A stretch of DNA of 64,000 bases from Segetibacter sp. 3557_3 (GTDB taxonomy: Bacteria > Bacteroidota > Bacteroidia > Chitinophagales > Chitinophagaceae). The stretch spans positions 186,001-250,000 of the forward strand of contig NZ_SMSK01000005.1 in NCBI RefSeq assembly GCF_004354985.1. The letters run 5' to 3'. The position numbers and the translations under genes are program-made. The notes below the pieces were generated by a model. That model searched no databases. It saw only the letters and a list, made by a program, of their open reading frames with translations, and was not told the origin of the DNA. Shown piece by piece: positions 9,718-17,209 of the stretch (position 1 is the stretch's first letter; each line of letters opens with the position of its first letter).

Positions 9718-10230
9718 ATGAGATGCTTTTTAATATTTGCCCTTCTTTTTACCGCAGCCTGGTGCCAGGGCGCCCGACTTGAATCGTCCGTAGGGTGCTC
9801 CGATCTTGCGCAAATCAGCAGCCCGGCATACAATCCTGATTTTCCACTATCGGGCCCCCGGGCCGAAGTTACCGGCGCGATCTCGGCCAGGAAATTAACA
9901 CTTCGCGAAAAGATCGGCTATTGGTTCATCAGCCGCAAATTCAGGAAGGCTTCGCCCGATAAGATTAGTGCTGAACGGGGAAATACAAATGCGATCCTTG
10001 GATTTGTTTTTGCGTGTTGTGGGCTCTTTATAACACCACTATTTGCTATCCCGGGGCTAATCTTGTCGGGTAAGGCCATAAAACTTGAAAAGACCTTTCC
10101 AGGAACCATCACCAAAAGCAATCACAGCCTGGCTAAGGCCGGCGAGATTATGAGCTATATTATGCTAGGGCTATTGGCCGTAGGATTGATCATCATTTCG
10201 GCTTATTTCCTAATCATGGCAAACAGGTGA
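9718..10230 (+). CDS. Small exported or membrane protein with two C-terminal membrane segments
   Basis: A 170-residue protein with an N-terminal signal-like segment (MRCFLIFALLFTAAWC), a polar middle of about 70 residues with several basic residues, and two predicted membrane helices: ILGFVFACCGLFITPLFAIPG (around residue 100) and a C-terminal stretch containing MLGLLAVGLIIISAYF. The paired-helix C-terminus resembles DUF4190-type small membrane proteins, a weak resemblance only. The ATG at 9718 is preferred over a TTG two codons upstream. Its stop codon directly abuts the stop of the convergent pepT (10231). Function unknown. Confidence 0.8.
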   Translation: MRCFLIFALLFTAAWCQGARLESSVGCSDLAQISSPAYNPDFPLSGPRAEVTGAISARKLTLREKIGYWFISRKFRKASPDKISAERGNTNAILGFVFACCGLFITPLFAIPGLILSGKAIKLEKTFPGTITKSNHSLAKAGEIMSYIMLGLLAVGLIIISAYFLIMANR

Positions 10231-11478
10231 TCAACTGTTTTCTTCCCAGACTTTTACCAGGTTTACCAACATTTCTACTGCTTTTTCCATGTCTTTTACC
10301 CCCACCCATTCCAGTTTGCTATGAATCGCCTGCATTCCGGTAAAAAGATTTGGACAGGGCAATCCAATAAAGCTTAGCCGGCTACCATCAGTTCCGCCCC
10401 TGATACTTTCCTTCCGCACTTTCAGGCCGCTACGTTTATACGCCTGTTCTGCATAGGCGGTAACCTGGGGGTGAAGGTCAAGCACCTCCTTCATATTGCG
10501 ATATTGTTCCTGGAGTTTAAACTCCATTTTCGCTTTTGGGTGCTTCAATAAAACTTTCTCGGCTATTTCCTGCAGGCGTTCTGCATTAGATGCCAGTCCT
10601 TCACGGGTAAAGTCCCGCACGATAAACTCCAGGGTTGCTTTTTCGGCGATTCCCTCTATACGCACGGGGTGAACAAATCCTTCCCGTTTTCCCGTTGTTT
10701 CCGGACTAAACCCCTTTTTCGGAAGAGCAGCCAGCATTTCACCCGCAATCTTTAGCGCGTTAACCAGTTTACCTTTTGCATAGCCCGGGTGAGCAATAAC
10801 GCCGTGGATGGTAATAATCGCCGCGTCGGCGCTAAACGTTTCGTCTTCGAGCATCCCGGCTTCTCCCCCGTCTAATGTATAGCCGTAATCAGCGCCAAGT
10901 TTTTTGATATCGACCTTTGCGGTTCCTCTTCCAACTTCTTCGTCGGGTGTAAACAATATTTTGATGGTGCCGTGTTTAACTTCCGGGTGATTCACCAGGT
11001 AGTTTGCCATGTCCATGATTTCAGCAACACCGCTTTTATCATCAGCACCCAACAGGGTACTTCCGCTTGCAGTGATAATCCCATGCCCGATATGCTTTTT
11101 CAAGTAGGGGTAATCTTTGGTGCTTAGCACCTGTGTATGATCGTCGGGCATTACAATATCGCTGCCGTCGTATTGGGTGTGCAACAATGGCTTTACGTGG
11201 GTTCCGCTGCAATCAGGCGCAGTATCCACATGACTGCAAAAACAGATTACCGGCACCTGCTTTTGGGTGTTTGCAGGGATGGTAGCGTATACGTATCCAT
11301 ATTCATCCATGTGTGCGTCGGTGAGACCGAGTGCCTGCAGCTCATTGGCAAGCATAAGCGAGAGCTCCTTTTGCTTACCGGTAGTGGGCTGCAAATTGCT
11401 TTGCGGATCGGATTGCGTATCAACCTGCACGTACCTTAGAAAGCGATCTACGACGGTAAATTCGTAATCTGTAAACAT
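10231..11478 (-). CDS. pepT: Peptidase T (tripeptide aminopeptidase)
   Basis: Cytosolic zinc aminopeptidase of the M20B family that releases the N-terminal residue of tripeptides, here 415 residues. The di-zinc site is visible: CSHVDTAPD (H83, with catalytic D85), LGADDKSG (bridging Asp near 146), TPDEEVGRG (catalytic Glu plus ligand near 180-181), the DGGEAG region, and the late HSKLEW histidine. The segment IHGVIAHPGYAKGKLVNAL matches the lid/dimerisation domain. The start is ATG 11478 (MFTDYEFTVVDRFL). A TTG six codons upstream is ignored. It converges on the small membrane gene at 9718, with no spacer between the stop codons. Confidence 0.96.
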   Translation of the reverse strand: MFTDYEFTVVDRFLRYVQVDTQSDPQSNLQPTTGKQKELSLMLANELQALGLTDAHMDEYGYVYATIPANTQKQVPVICFCSHVDTAPDCSGTHVKPLLHTQYDGSDIVMPDDHTQVLSTKDYPYLKKHIGHGIITASGSTLLGADDKSGVAEIMDMANYLVNHPEVKHGTIKILFTPDEEVGRGTAKVDIKKLGADYGYTLDGGEAGMLEDETFSADAAIITIHGVIAHPGYAKGKLVNALKIAGEMLAALPKKGFSPETTGKREGFVHPVRIEGIAEKATLEFIVRDFTREGLASNAERLQEIAEKVLLKHPKAKMEFKLQEQYRNMKEVLDLHPQVTAYAEQAYKRSGLKVRKESIRGGTDGSRLSFIGLPCPNLFTGMQAIHSKLEWVGVKDMEKAVEMLVNLVKVWEENS

Positions 11479-11563
11479 CTTTTGAATTTTGAGCAAGTTA
11501 ACAGAATTTGCAAAGGCCAGGGTAGCAATTAACCCTGTTAACGCACAAAATAAAGCTGCGCAA

Positions 11564-11639
11564 TGCGTTGCCGATGAACGGAATGCGACGCAACAAAAGC
11601 TAAATAGAATTCATCGGCCGGTACCAAAAAAACATTATT
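11564..11639 (-). repeat. Dispersed intergenic repeat, copy A
   Basis: Nearly the same sequence as copy B at 52764-52840. CCGATGAACGG.ATGCGACGCAAC at 11571-11594 differs from B at one base. After a variable 26-nt stretch of equal length, CCGGTA.CCAAAAAAACATTATT follows in both. The GCGACGCAAC core is shared, in the other orientation, with copies at 22587 and 34119. The repeat ends 3 bp before the CPBP start codon and so forms that gene's leader. Confidence 0.7.
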
Positions 11640-11642
11640 CTT

Positions 11643-12566
11643 ATGGCGAACCATTCGGGACCGCTTATTAAACAAGGTTGGATCAGGGCACTCCTGTTTA
11701 TTATAGGGCTTTTTACAACGATGTTCTTCCTGGAACCTTTGTCGAGACTTTTGCTTGCACAACTGGCGGGCGGCGCCGAGCCCTCTATTAATGATCCGGC
11801 GAACTTCCTGGTTATGTATGCGATTACAGGCATCGCGATGTTGCTGATTACCTTTGGTTACCGCCGCATCGTTGACCGGGCAACCTTTGTATCCCTGGGT
11901 TTTGCCTGGAAGGGATTTACAAATGAAGCCTGGCTGGGCTTTTTTACCGGTCCGGCCATACTTGGGATTGGCTCGATTATACTGGTACTGGCAGGGTACA
12001 TTGGCTACTCCGCAGTGGAATGGTCGGCACCTTCATTCGTGATTGCAATTGCCGCAATGATATTGGTTGCTTTTGTAGAAGAGACGATTTTCCGGGGATA
12101 CGTGCTGAACAACCTGATGTCATCGTGTAATAAGTGGGTTGCCCTTGCAATCTCTGCACTTTTGTTTGGGCTTGTACATGGGGTAAATCCGGGGGTAAGT
12201 TTGCTTGCGGTAACGAACATTTTTATCGCAGGCGTATTCCTGGGCATCAATTACATTTATACCCGTAACCTTTGGTTCAGCATCTTTTTCCATTTTTCAT
12301 GGAATTTTTTCCAGGGTCCGGTTTTTGGCTACCAGGTTAGCGGCCTGCAACTTCCCGCAATTTTTCAACAGTCGCAAACGGGGCCGGAATGGTTTACGGG
12401 TGGATCGTTTGGCTTTGAGGGTTCCTTGCTCTGTGCTTTGTTACTGATTGTATTCTTGCTGCTCTACAACCGGCTTTTTGCAAAACAATATGGCGCTATT
12501 GACCCTGTTGCACTGCCGGCGGCAAACAAAAAAGCCCCGGCTGGTGCCGGGGCCGCGATTGTTTAA
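11643..12566 (+). CDS. CPBP family intramembrane metalloprotease
   Basis: Predicted Rce1-type (CAAX/bacteriocin-processing) intramembrane protease of 307 residues with about eight hydrophobic segments. The family's active-site motifs are present: FVEETIFRGYVL (E146, E147, R151), GLVHGVNPG (H179) and FFHFSWNF (H217). Substrate is unknown. The start is ATG 11643, directly after dispersed repeat copy A. The last dozen codons (KKAPAGAGAAIV) are unusual. Their DNA is the hairpin terminator of the convergent slyD-like gene, so the C-terminal tail has probably been shaped by that signal rather than by protein function. Confidence 0.9.
   Translation: MANHSGPLIKQGWIRALLFIIGLFTTMFFLEPLSRLLLAQLAGGAEPSINDPANFLVMYAITGIAMLLITFGYRRIVDRATFVSLGFAWKGFTNEAWLGFFTGPAILGIGSIILVLAGYIGYSAVEWSAPSFVIAIAAMILVAFVEETIFRGYVLNNLMSSCNKWVALAISALLFGLVHGVNPGVSLLAVTNIFIAGVFLGINYIYTRNLWFSIFFHFSWNFFQGPVFGYQVSGLQLPAIFQQSQTGPEWFTGGSFGFEGSLLCALLLIVFLLLYNRLFAKQYGAIDPVALPAANKKAPAGAGAAIV
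12523..12553 (-). terminator. Intrinsic terminator of the slyD-like gene, inside the CPBP gene end
   Basis: GCCCCGGC (12534-12541) and GCCGGGGC (12546-12553) form a perfect 8-bp stem with a 4-nt loop. On the minus strand it is followed by TTTTTTGTTTG (complement of 12523-12533), a classic U-tract. It sits about 20 bp downstream of the slyD-like stop and overlaps the last codons of the plus-strand CPBP gene. Confidence 0.85.
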
Positions 12567-12573
12567 AACTGCA

Positions 12574-13029
12574 TTATGGGGTAATGATCAATGAGGGCGT
12601 TCCTTTGATGTCGACCAGTTCAAGATCGAATACAAGGTCCTCACCTGATAAAGGATGATTTGCATCAAGCACCACCGTTTCTTCCCTAACTTCTGCAATG
12701 ACAACCGGGAAGTTTCTACCCTGGCCATCACTCATATTCAGTTGCATACCTACTTCTGGTTTCATCTCTGCAGGAAAGCGATCAATGGGGAATTCCATAA
12801 AGAGATCGTCCTGCTTTGCGCCATACGCTTCATCAACAGGAATGTGAATGGTTTTTTTATCACCTACTGCCATGCCGGTAACACCGTTATCAAATCCGGC
12901 GATTACGGCTCCGCTCCCTACCTCGAATTCAAGCGGTTCGCGGCCTTCACTGCTGTCGAAGGTGGTTCCGTCGGTAAGTTTACCATGATAGTGCACCTTT
13001 ACAGTATCACCGTTTTTTACTTGTTGCAT
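12574..13029 (-). CDS. FKBP-type peptidyl-prolyl isomerase, SlyD-like
   Basis: Predicted cytosolic prolyl isomerase/chaperone of 151 residues. It has the SlyD layout: FKBP strands (VKVHYHGKLTDGTTFDSS, GSGAVIAGFDNGVTGMAVG), the inserted-in-flap domain (about 70-125, with DEAYGAKQDDLFMEFPIDRFP), then the closing strand DLVFDLELVDI. The metal-binding His-rich C-terminal tail of enterobacterial SlyD is absent, as is common outside Proteobacteria. The ATG at 13029 is unambiguous. It is transcribed alone, towards the CPBP gene, and ends at a strong terminator. Confidence 0.93.
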   Translation of the reverse strand: MQQVKNGDTVKVHYHGKLTDGTTFDSSEGREPLEFEVGSGAVIAGFDNGVTGMAVGDKKTIHIPVDEAYGAKQDDLFMEFPIDRFPAEMKPEVGMQLNMSDGQGRNFPVVIAEVREETVVLDANHPLSGEDLVFDLELVDIKGTPSLIITP

Positions 13030-13583
13030 ATGCTTGTTTTTAATTGTTCTTTCAATCGGTGTTGCGTACTATCGCTACTCCGCTAGCTCCCTGCAGGTTG
13101 AAGCACAGGTATCTACACCCATGCAGGAAAGTGCCAAAACTACGGGTAAACCCCGGTAATTTGTCCTACTCCAAAGTTGAGCATCTGCGATCAATGGCCA
13201 GGGATCAACCATAGCCAGATTATCCGCAGCATCAATGCTCCGCACTCATCAGCTCAATGCCGGAATTCTGATGAAGATTAAACTACAAAAAATGTTCCCT
13301 GAAGAAAGAGCGAATGCAGATCATCTGCAGACCATACATCTAATGGCAAAGACATCTTCTTTTGCCGCACGGTAAAGAGTTGCCATATTTGCGGGGTAAA
13401 CTACTTAGATCAACTGCGATCAGTCATAAATCCTGACATGAATTAAACTGAAACACTTAACTACGGTATGAACGGTTAAGTAAGCTGCAGAAATCTGTAA
13501 TAGTTTGTTTCAACATGCGAGGGGCAAAGTTGACCAACTAAACAGTAACCCAAATTGTTATACTCGTTTAAAAAAGGGAAATT
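13030..13583. other. Divergent intergenic region between slyD-like gene and fmt
   Basis: About 550 bp that should hold both promoters. I see no open frame with protein character, no exact TAnnTTTG box and no strong hairpin. Nothing specific can be annotated. Confidence 0.5.
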
Positions 13584-14528
13584 ATGGATGCGACCAGACA
13601 CCGGATTGTTTTTATGGGTACACCAGAATTTGCGGTCGCCTCCCTTGATGCGCTGCTCAAGGCAGGGTTTAATGTGGTTGCTGTGATTACTGCGCCGGAC
13701 AAGCCTGCAGGCCGGGGAATGAAAACGACAGAAAGCGCGGTGAAGAAATACGCTGTTGAGCATAGGTTGAACATACTACAACCAGAGCGCCTGAAGAACG
13801 TGGAATTTCTTGACCAACTGCAACAACTTAAAGCTGACTTGCAGGTAGTTGTTGCATTCAGGATGCTGCCTGAAGCTGTTTGGAATATGCCACCCCTGGG
13901 CACAATAAATCTTCACGGTTCACTCCTGCCGCATTATCGCGGGGCTGCTCCAATCAATTGGGCGATTATTAATGGTGAACATGAAACTGGGGTAACAACC
14001 TTCAAACTCAAGCACGAAATCGACACTGGGAACATCCTGCTGCAGGAAACCATCCCGATCGGGCCGGATGATACTGCCGGCGAGCTTCATGATCACATGA
14101 AGGAAATTGGCGCCGCACTACTGGTGAAAACTGTTGCAGGAATCAGCACGGGCACGTTGGGGGAAACCCCTCAGTCAGCCAGGTTGTTCCAACCAGAGCA
14201 CGCGCTCAAACATGCGCCAAAAATTTTCACCGAAACATGCCAGCTCATTTGGTCGTTATCGTGCAACCAACTGCATAATCATATTCGGGGACTCTCACCT
14301 TATCCCGGCGCGCTGACCCAACTGAACGGTAAAATGCTAAAGGTTTACCGGGCAAGCAAGGAACTTACCGTGCCCACACATTCGCCGGGAGCCGTACTAA
14401 CCGATCATTCCTCCTACCTGAAGTTTGCCTGTGCAGATGGATACATAAACATACTGGAATTGCAGCTGGAGGGAAAAAAGCGAATGGCGGTGCAGGATTT
14501 TCTCAGGGGCTACCGGCTACAAGGATGA
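13584..14528 (+). CDS. fmt: Methionyl-tRNA formyltransferase
   Basis: Transfers a formyl group from 10-formyl-tetrahydrofolate to initiator Met-tRNA, at 314 residues (normal length). The N-terminal Rossmann-like catalytic domain starts RIVFMGTPEFAVASLDALL. The catalytic Asn-His-Asp triad is present as INLHGSLLPHYRGAAPINW (N109, H111) and HEIDTGNILL (D147). The C-terminal OB-fold is recognisable by GLSPYPGALTQLNGKMLKVYRA. The ATG at 13584 starts right before the first beta strand, as usual. It is a single gene, with 222 bp before the next. Confidence 0.97.
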   Translation: MDATRHRIVFMGTPEFAVASLDALLKAGFNVVAVITAPDKPAGRGMKTTESAVKKYAVEHRLNILQPERLKNVEFLDQLQQLKADLQVVVAFRMLPEAVWNMPPLGTINLHGSLLPHYRGAAPINWAIINGEHETGVTTFKLKHEIDTGNILLQETIPIGPDDTAGELHDHMKEIGAALLVKTVAGISTGTLGETPQSARLFQPEHALKHAPKIFTETCQLIWSLSCNQLHNHIRGLSPYPGALTQLNGKMLKVYRASKELTVPTHSPGAVLTDHSSYLKFACADGYINILELQLEGKKRMAVQDFLRGYRLQG

Positions 14529-14719
14529 CGCCTTGTTGTTGTTGGCAAACAGGGGTCCCATGTGTTTTGGCCGGCTTAATACCCTCTACTTGTTGCTTAA
14601 CATTAGTCGCAGCGCAGTCATGATCGTGGCTGCTACGTAGGGCGAAATTGCCCCGGAACAACACCGCAAACCCCTTTTCCTGCCTACTCCGTTGTTTTCC
14701 TGCAATCAGTTTCAACGTT

Positions 14720-14727
14720 TATCTTTA
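14720..14727 (+). promoter_or_regulatory. Near-consensus -7 element for the Gfo/Idh/MocA gene
   Basis: TATCTTTA differs from TAnnTTTG at the last base and lies 24 bp upstream of the ATG at 14751, a typical distance. No clear -33 TTTG is seen. Confidence 0.35.
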
Positions 14728-14750
14728 CAACCATTAAACCACTAACTAAC

Positions 14751-15725
14751 ATGCTGAAAATTGGGGTATTTGGCGTAGGTCACCTGGGGAAGTTTCATTT
14801 GAATAACTGGAAAGAAATCAGCGGTGTTAAGATCGTGGGTTTTTACGATCCGTATGACGAGATTGCTAAAGAAGTAGCCGAAAAATATGAACTTAAACGG
14901 TTTTTAGATGCGGATAAACTTATTGATGCTTGTGACGCCATTGATGTAATTGCACCGACAAACCATCATTTTGCATTATGCGAAAAAGCGATCCGGAAAG
15001 GTAAACACGTTTTTGTTGAAAAGCCGCTTGCCCACACGATTGAAGAAGGCAAGCTTTTGGTCAATATGGCCAAGGAAGCAAATATTAAGATGCAGGTAGG
15101 GCATGTAGAGCGGTTTAACCCGGCTTACCTCGCGATAAAGGGTATCCCGATCAATCCGATGTTTATCGAGGTTCATCGCCTTGCACAGTTTAATCCGCGC
15201 GGCACGGAAGTAAGCGTAATACTGGACCTGATGATCCACGACATCGATATTATCCTGAACATGGTTAAAAGCGATGTAAAAAACATTGTTGCAAACGGAG
15301 TGGCCGTGATGACTGAAACTGCGGACATCGCAAACGTAAGGATCGAGTTTAACAATGGTTGCGTGGCAAACCTTACCAGCAGCAGGATCAGCATGAAGAA
15401 AATGCGTAAAATGCGGCTCTTTCAAAAAGACTCCTACATTGGAATTGATTTTCTTGAGAAAAAAACGGAGATCACCAAATTGCTGCACGAGCCTGATAAA
15501 GATGCTTTTTCTTTCGACATAGAAACGCCGCAAGGAACAAAAACAATTGCCATCTCCAAGCCGGTGATCCCGGAGGTAAATGCCATTAAACTTGAACTAA
15601 CCTCTTTTGTAAATTCAATTGTAGAAAATAAACCGACTGTGGTTAGTGAAATCGATGGCTTCCTGGCCATGGAAGTTGCGCATCAGATATTGGAGAAAAT
15701 TTCCAACACAAATATCCTGGTGTAA
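14751..15725 (+). CDS. Gfo/Idh/MocA family oxidoreductase
   Basis: NAD(P)-dependent sugar or nucleotide-sugar dehydrogenase of 324 residues. The Rossmann motif GVFGVGHLGKFHLNNW is at the N-terminus. HVFVEKPLAHT (about residue 85) carries the family's conserved Glu-Lys-Pro. The second domain contains VGHVERFNPAY and ILDLMIHDIDIILNM with the usual His/Asp active-site region. The substrate cannot be read from sequence. The gene starts a pair with the polyprenyl-phosphate sugar transferase 8 bp downstream, which suggests a role in making a surface glycan precursor. It resembles UDP-GlcNAc 3-dehydrogenase-type members (lipid A diamino-sugar formation), but no partner aminotransferase is present, so I do not assign that. 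Confidence 0.88.
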   Translation: MLKIGVFGVGHLGKFHLNNWKEISGVKIVGFYDPYDEIAKEVAEKYELKRFLDADKLIDACDAIDVIAPTNHHFALCEKAIRKGKHVFVEKPLAHTIEEGKLLVNMAKEANIKMQVGHVERFNPAYLAIKGIPINPMFIEVHRLAQFNPRGTEVSVILDLMIHDIDIILNMVKSDVKNIVANGVAVMTETADIANVRIEFNNGCVANLTSSRISMKKMRKMRLFQKDSYIGIDFLEKKTEITKLLHEPDKDAFSFDIETPQGTKTIAISKPVIPEVNAIKLELTSFVNSIVENKPTVVSEIDGFLAMEVAHQILEKISNTNILV

Positions 15726-15733
15726 GTACATTC

Positions 15734-17158
15734 ATGAAATCCTTCAAACCCCTGCATATCGGCTGGTATGTATTCAGCGATGTACTCGCTGCTGCGATTT
15801 CATGGTGGTTACTTACATTAATCCGGAAGATTTTGCTGGAGGAGACTGGCACTACCCTGCTTCAGATATTAAGTACTGACCCAGCCTTTCATGTGACCGT
15901 TATTTTCATTCCCGTATTTTGGATTTTGTTTTATGCGCTTACGGGAACATACACCCAGTCACTTTACAAAAAGTCGCGGCTAAATGAGTTTACCAACACC
16001 TTTATCATTTCGCTGATTGGTTGCCTGATGATCTTTTTTGTGTTCATGCTAAACGATCATTCTAAAGACTACACTTACTACTACACCGTATTTTTCAGCT
16101 TTTTTGCGCTGCAGTTTACGCTCACCTTCCTGGGCAGGTCAGCCATACTCAATGTTACCAAGTCGCATATACTCCAGCGTAAGATAAAGTGGCCAACAAT
16201 TATTGTGGGCAACAATGCCGGGTCGGTGCGTGTGGTAAACGAGATACAAAAAAACTTCAGTACGCTAGGCTACGAAATGGTGGGATACATTCCAACGGAT
16301 TACGCCAACAAAAACGGGCTCAGTAAACTACTTAAGCCCGCAGGTGACCTGGACGCTCTTGAGACGGTAATCGACCAGCACAACATACGACTGGTGATTA
16401 TTGCGCTTGATAAAAAGCAGGATCATATGACTGAGAGCATCGTTGACCGCCTGAGTGAAAAAGATGTTGAAATCAAGTTGGTCCCCAATGCGCTCGACAT
16501 TCTTGCGGGTTCAGTAAAAACCAGCAATGTACTGGGGGCAATGCTCATTGAAATTCACAACGGCCTTATGCCGGAGTGGCAACTGAATGTAAAAAGGCTG
16601 ATCGACGTACTTGCTTCTGTTTTTGGACTTGTTGTACTAAGCCCCTTGCTGATCCTTGCTATTGTTCGAACAAGGCTCTCCTCTCCGGGGCCCATCTTTT
16701 ATTCACAGGAACGTATCGGATATAAAGGCAAACCCTTCGCCATATATAAGTTCCGCAGTATGATTGCTGATGCTGAAGCAAATGGCCCCGCATTGTCGAG
16801 CGATTACGACAACAGGGTCACAAACTGGGGTAGGTTTATGCGAAAGTGGAGGATCGATGAATTGCCACAATTGGTCAACATCTTGAAAGGCGAATTAAGC
16901 CTGGTAGGCCCGCGCCCTGAACGCAAGTACTATATCGACCAGATCATGGCAATCAACCCCTATTACAAATACCTGCTTAAAGTTAAACCCGGGCTTACCT
17001 CGTGGGGAATGGTGCAGTTTGGTTATGCCTCGTCGGTAGAACAGATGATTGAGCGCATGAAATACGACCTTGTATATATCGAAAACATCTCGCTCCTGCT
17101 TGATTTTAAAATCATGATTCATACCTTAAGAATCATCTTCAGGGGTGTCGGCAAGTAA
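15734..17158 (+). CDS. Exopolysaccharide polyprenyl glycosylphosphotransferase (WcaJ/WbaP type)
   Basis: Predicted inner-membrane enzyme that starts surface polysaccharide synthesis by moving a sugar-1-phosphate onto undecaprenyl phosphate. It is 474 residues. Four N-terminal membrane helices (about 10-125) precede a CoA-binding-like domain (TIIVGNNAGSVRVVNEIQK, about 155). A further membrane segment (LASVFGLVVLSPLLILAIV) leads to the C-terminal bacterial sugar transferase domain with PGPIFYSQERIGYKGKPF, YKFRSM, WRIDELPQLVNILKGE and LVGPRPE. It starts 8 bp after the oxidoreductase and is very likely co-transcribed. No flippase or glycosyltransferase cluster follows, which is unusual for an EPS locus. 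Confidence 0.94.
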   Translation: MKSFKPLHIGWYVFSDVLAAAISWWLLTLIRKILLEETGTTLLQILSTDPAFHVTVIFIPVFWILFYALTGTYTQSLYKKSRLNEFTNTFIISLIGCLMIFFVFMLNDHSKDYTYYYTVFFSFFALQFTLTFLGRSAILNVTKSHILQRKIKWPTIIVGNNAGSVRVVNEIQKNFSTLGYEMVGYIPTDYANKNGLSKLLKPAGDLDALETVIDQHNIRLVIIALDKKQDHMTESIVDRLSEKDVEIKLVPNALDILAGSVKTSNVLGAMLIEIHNGLMPEWQLNVKRLIDVLASVFGLVVLSPLLILAIVRTRLSSPGPIFYSQERIGYKGKPFAIYKFRSMIADAEANGPALSSDYDNRVTNWGRFMRKWRIDELPQLVNILKGELSLVGPRPERKYYIDQIMAINPYYKYLLKVKPGLTSWGMVQFGYASSVEQMIERMKYDLVYIENISLLLDFKIMIHTLRIIFRGVGK

Positions 17159-17163
17159 GGCTT

Positions 17164-17171
17164 TAAATTTG
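17164..17171 (+). promoter_or_regulatory. Bacteroidota -7 promoter element for the M1 peptidase gene
   Basis: TAAATTTG fits TAnnTTTG exactly and ends 38 bp before the TTG start at 17210. It lies just after the stop of the sugar transferase gene and gives the peptidase its own promoter. No -33 TTTG is evident. Confidence 0.5.
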
Positions 17172-17209
17172 CCATATCTACCTAACTTCAAATAAAAATT
17201 TCCGCTCTT

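Noticed and set aside
14976-15533. 185-codon minus-strand frame inside the Gfo/Idh/MocA gene
   Set aside because: Shadow frame; the plus strand has clear Rossmann and EKP motifs.
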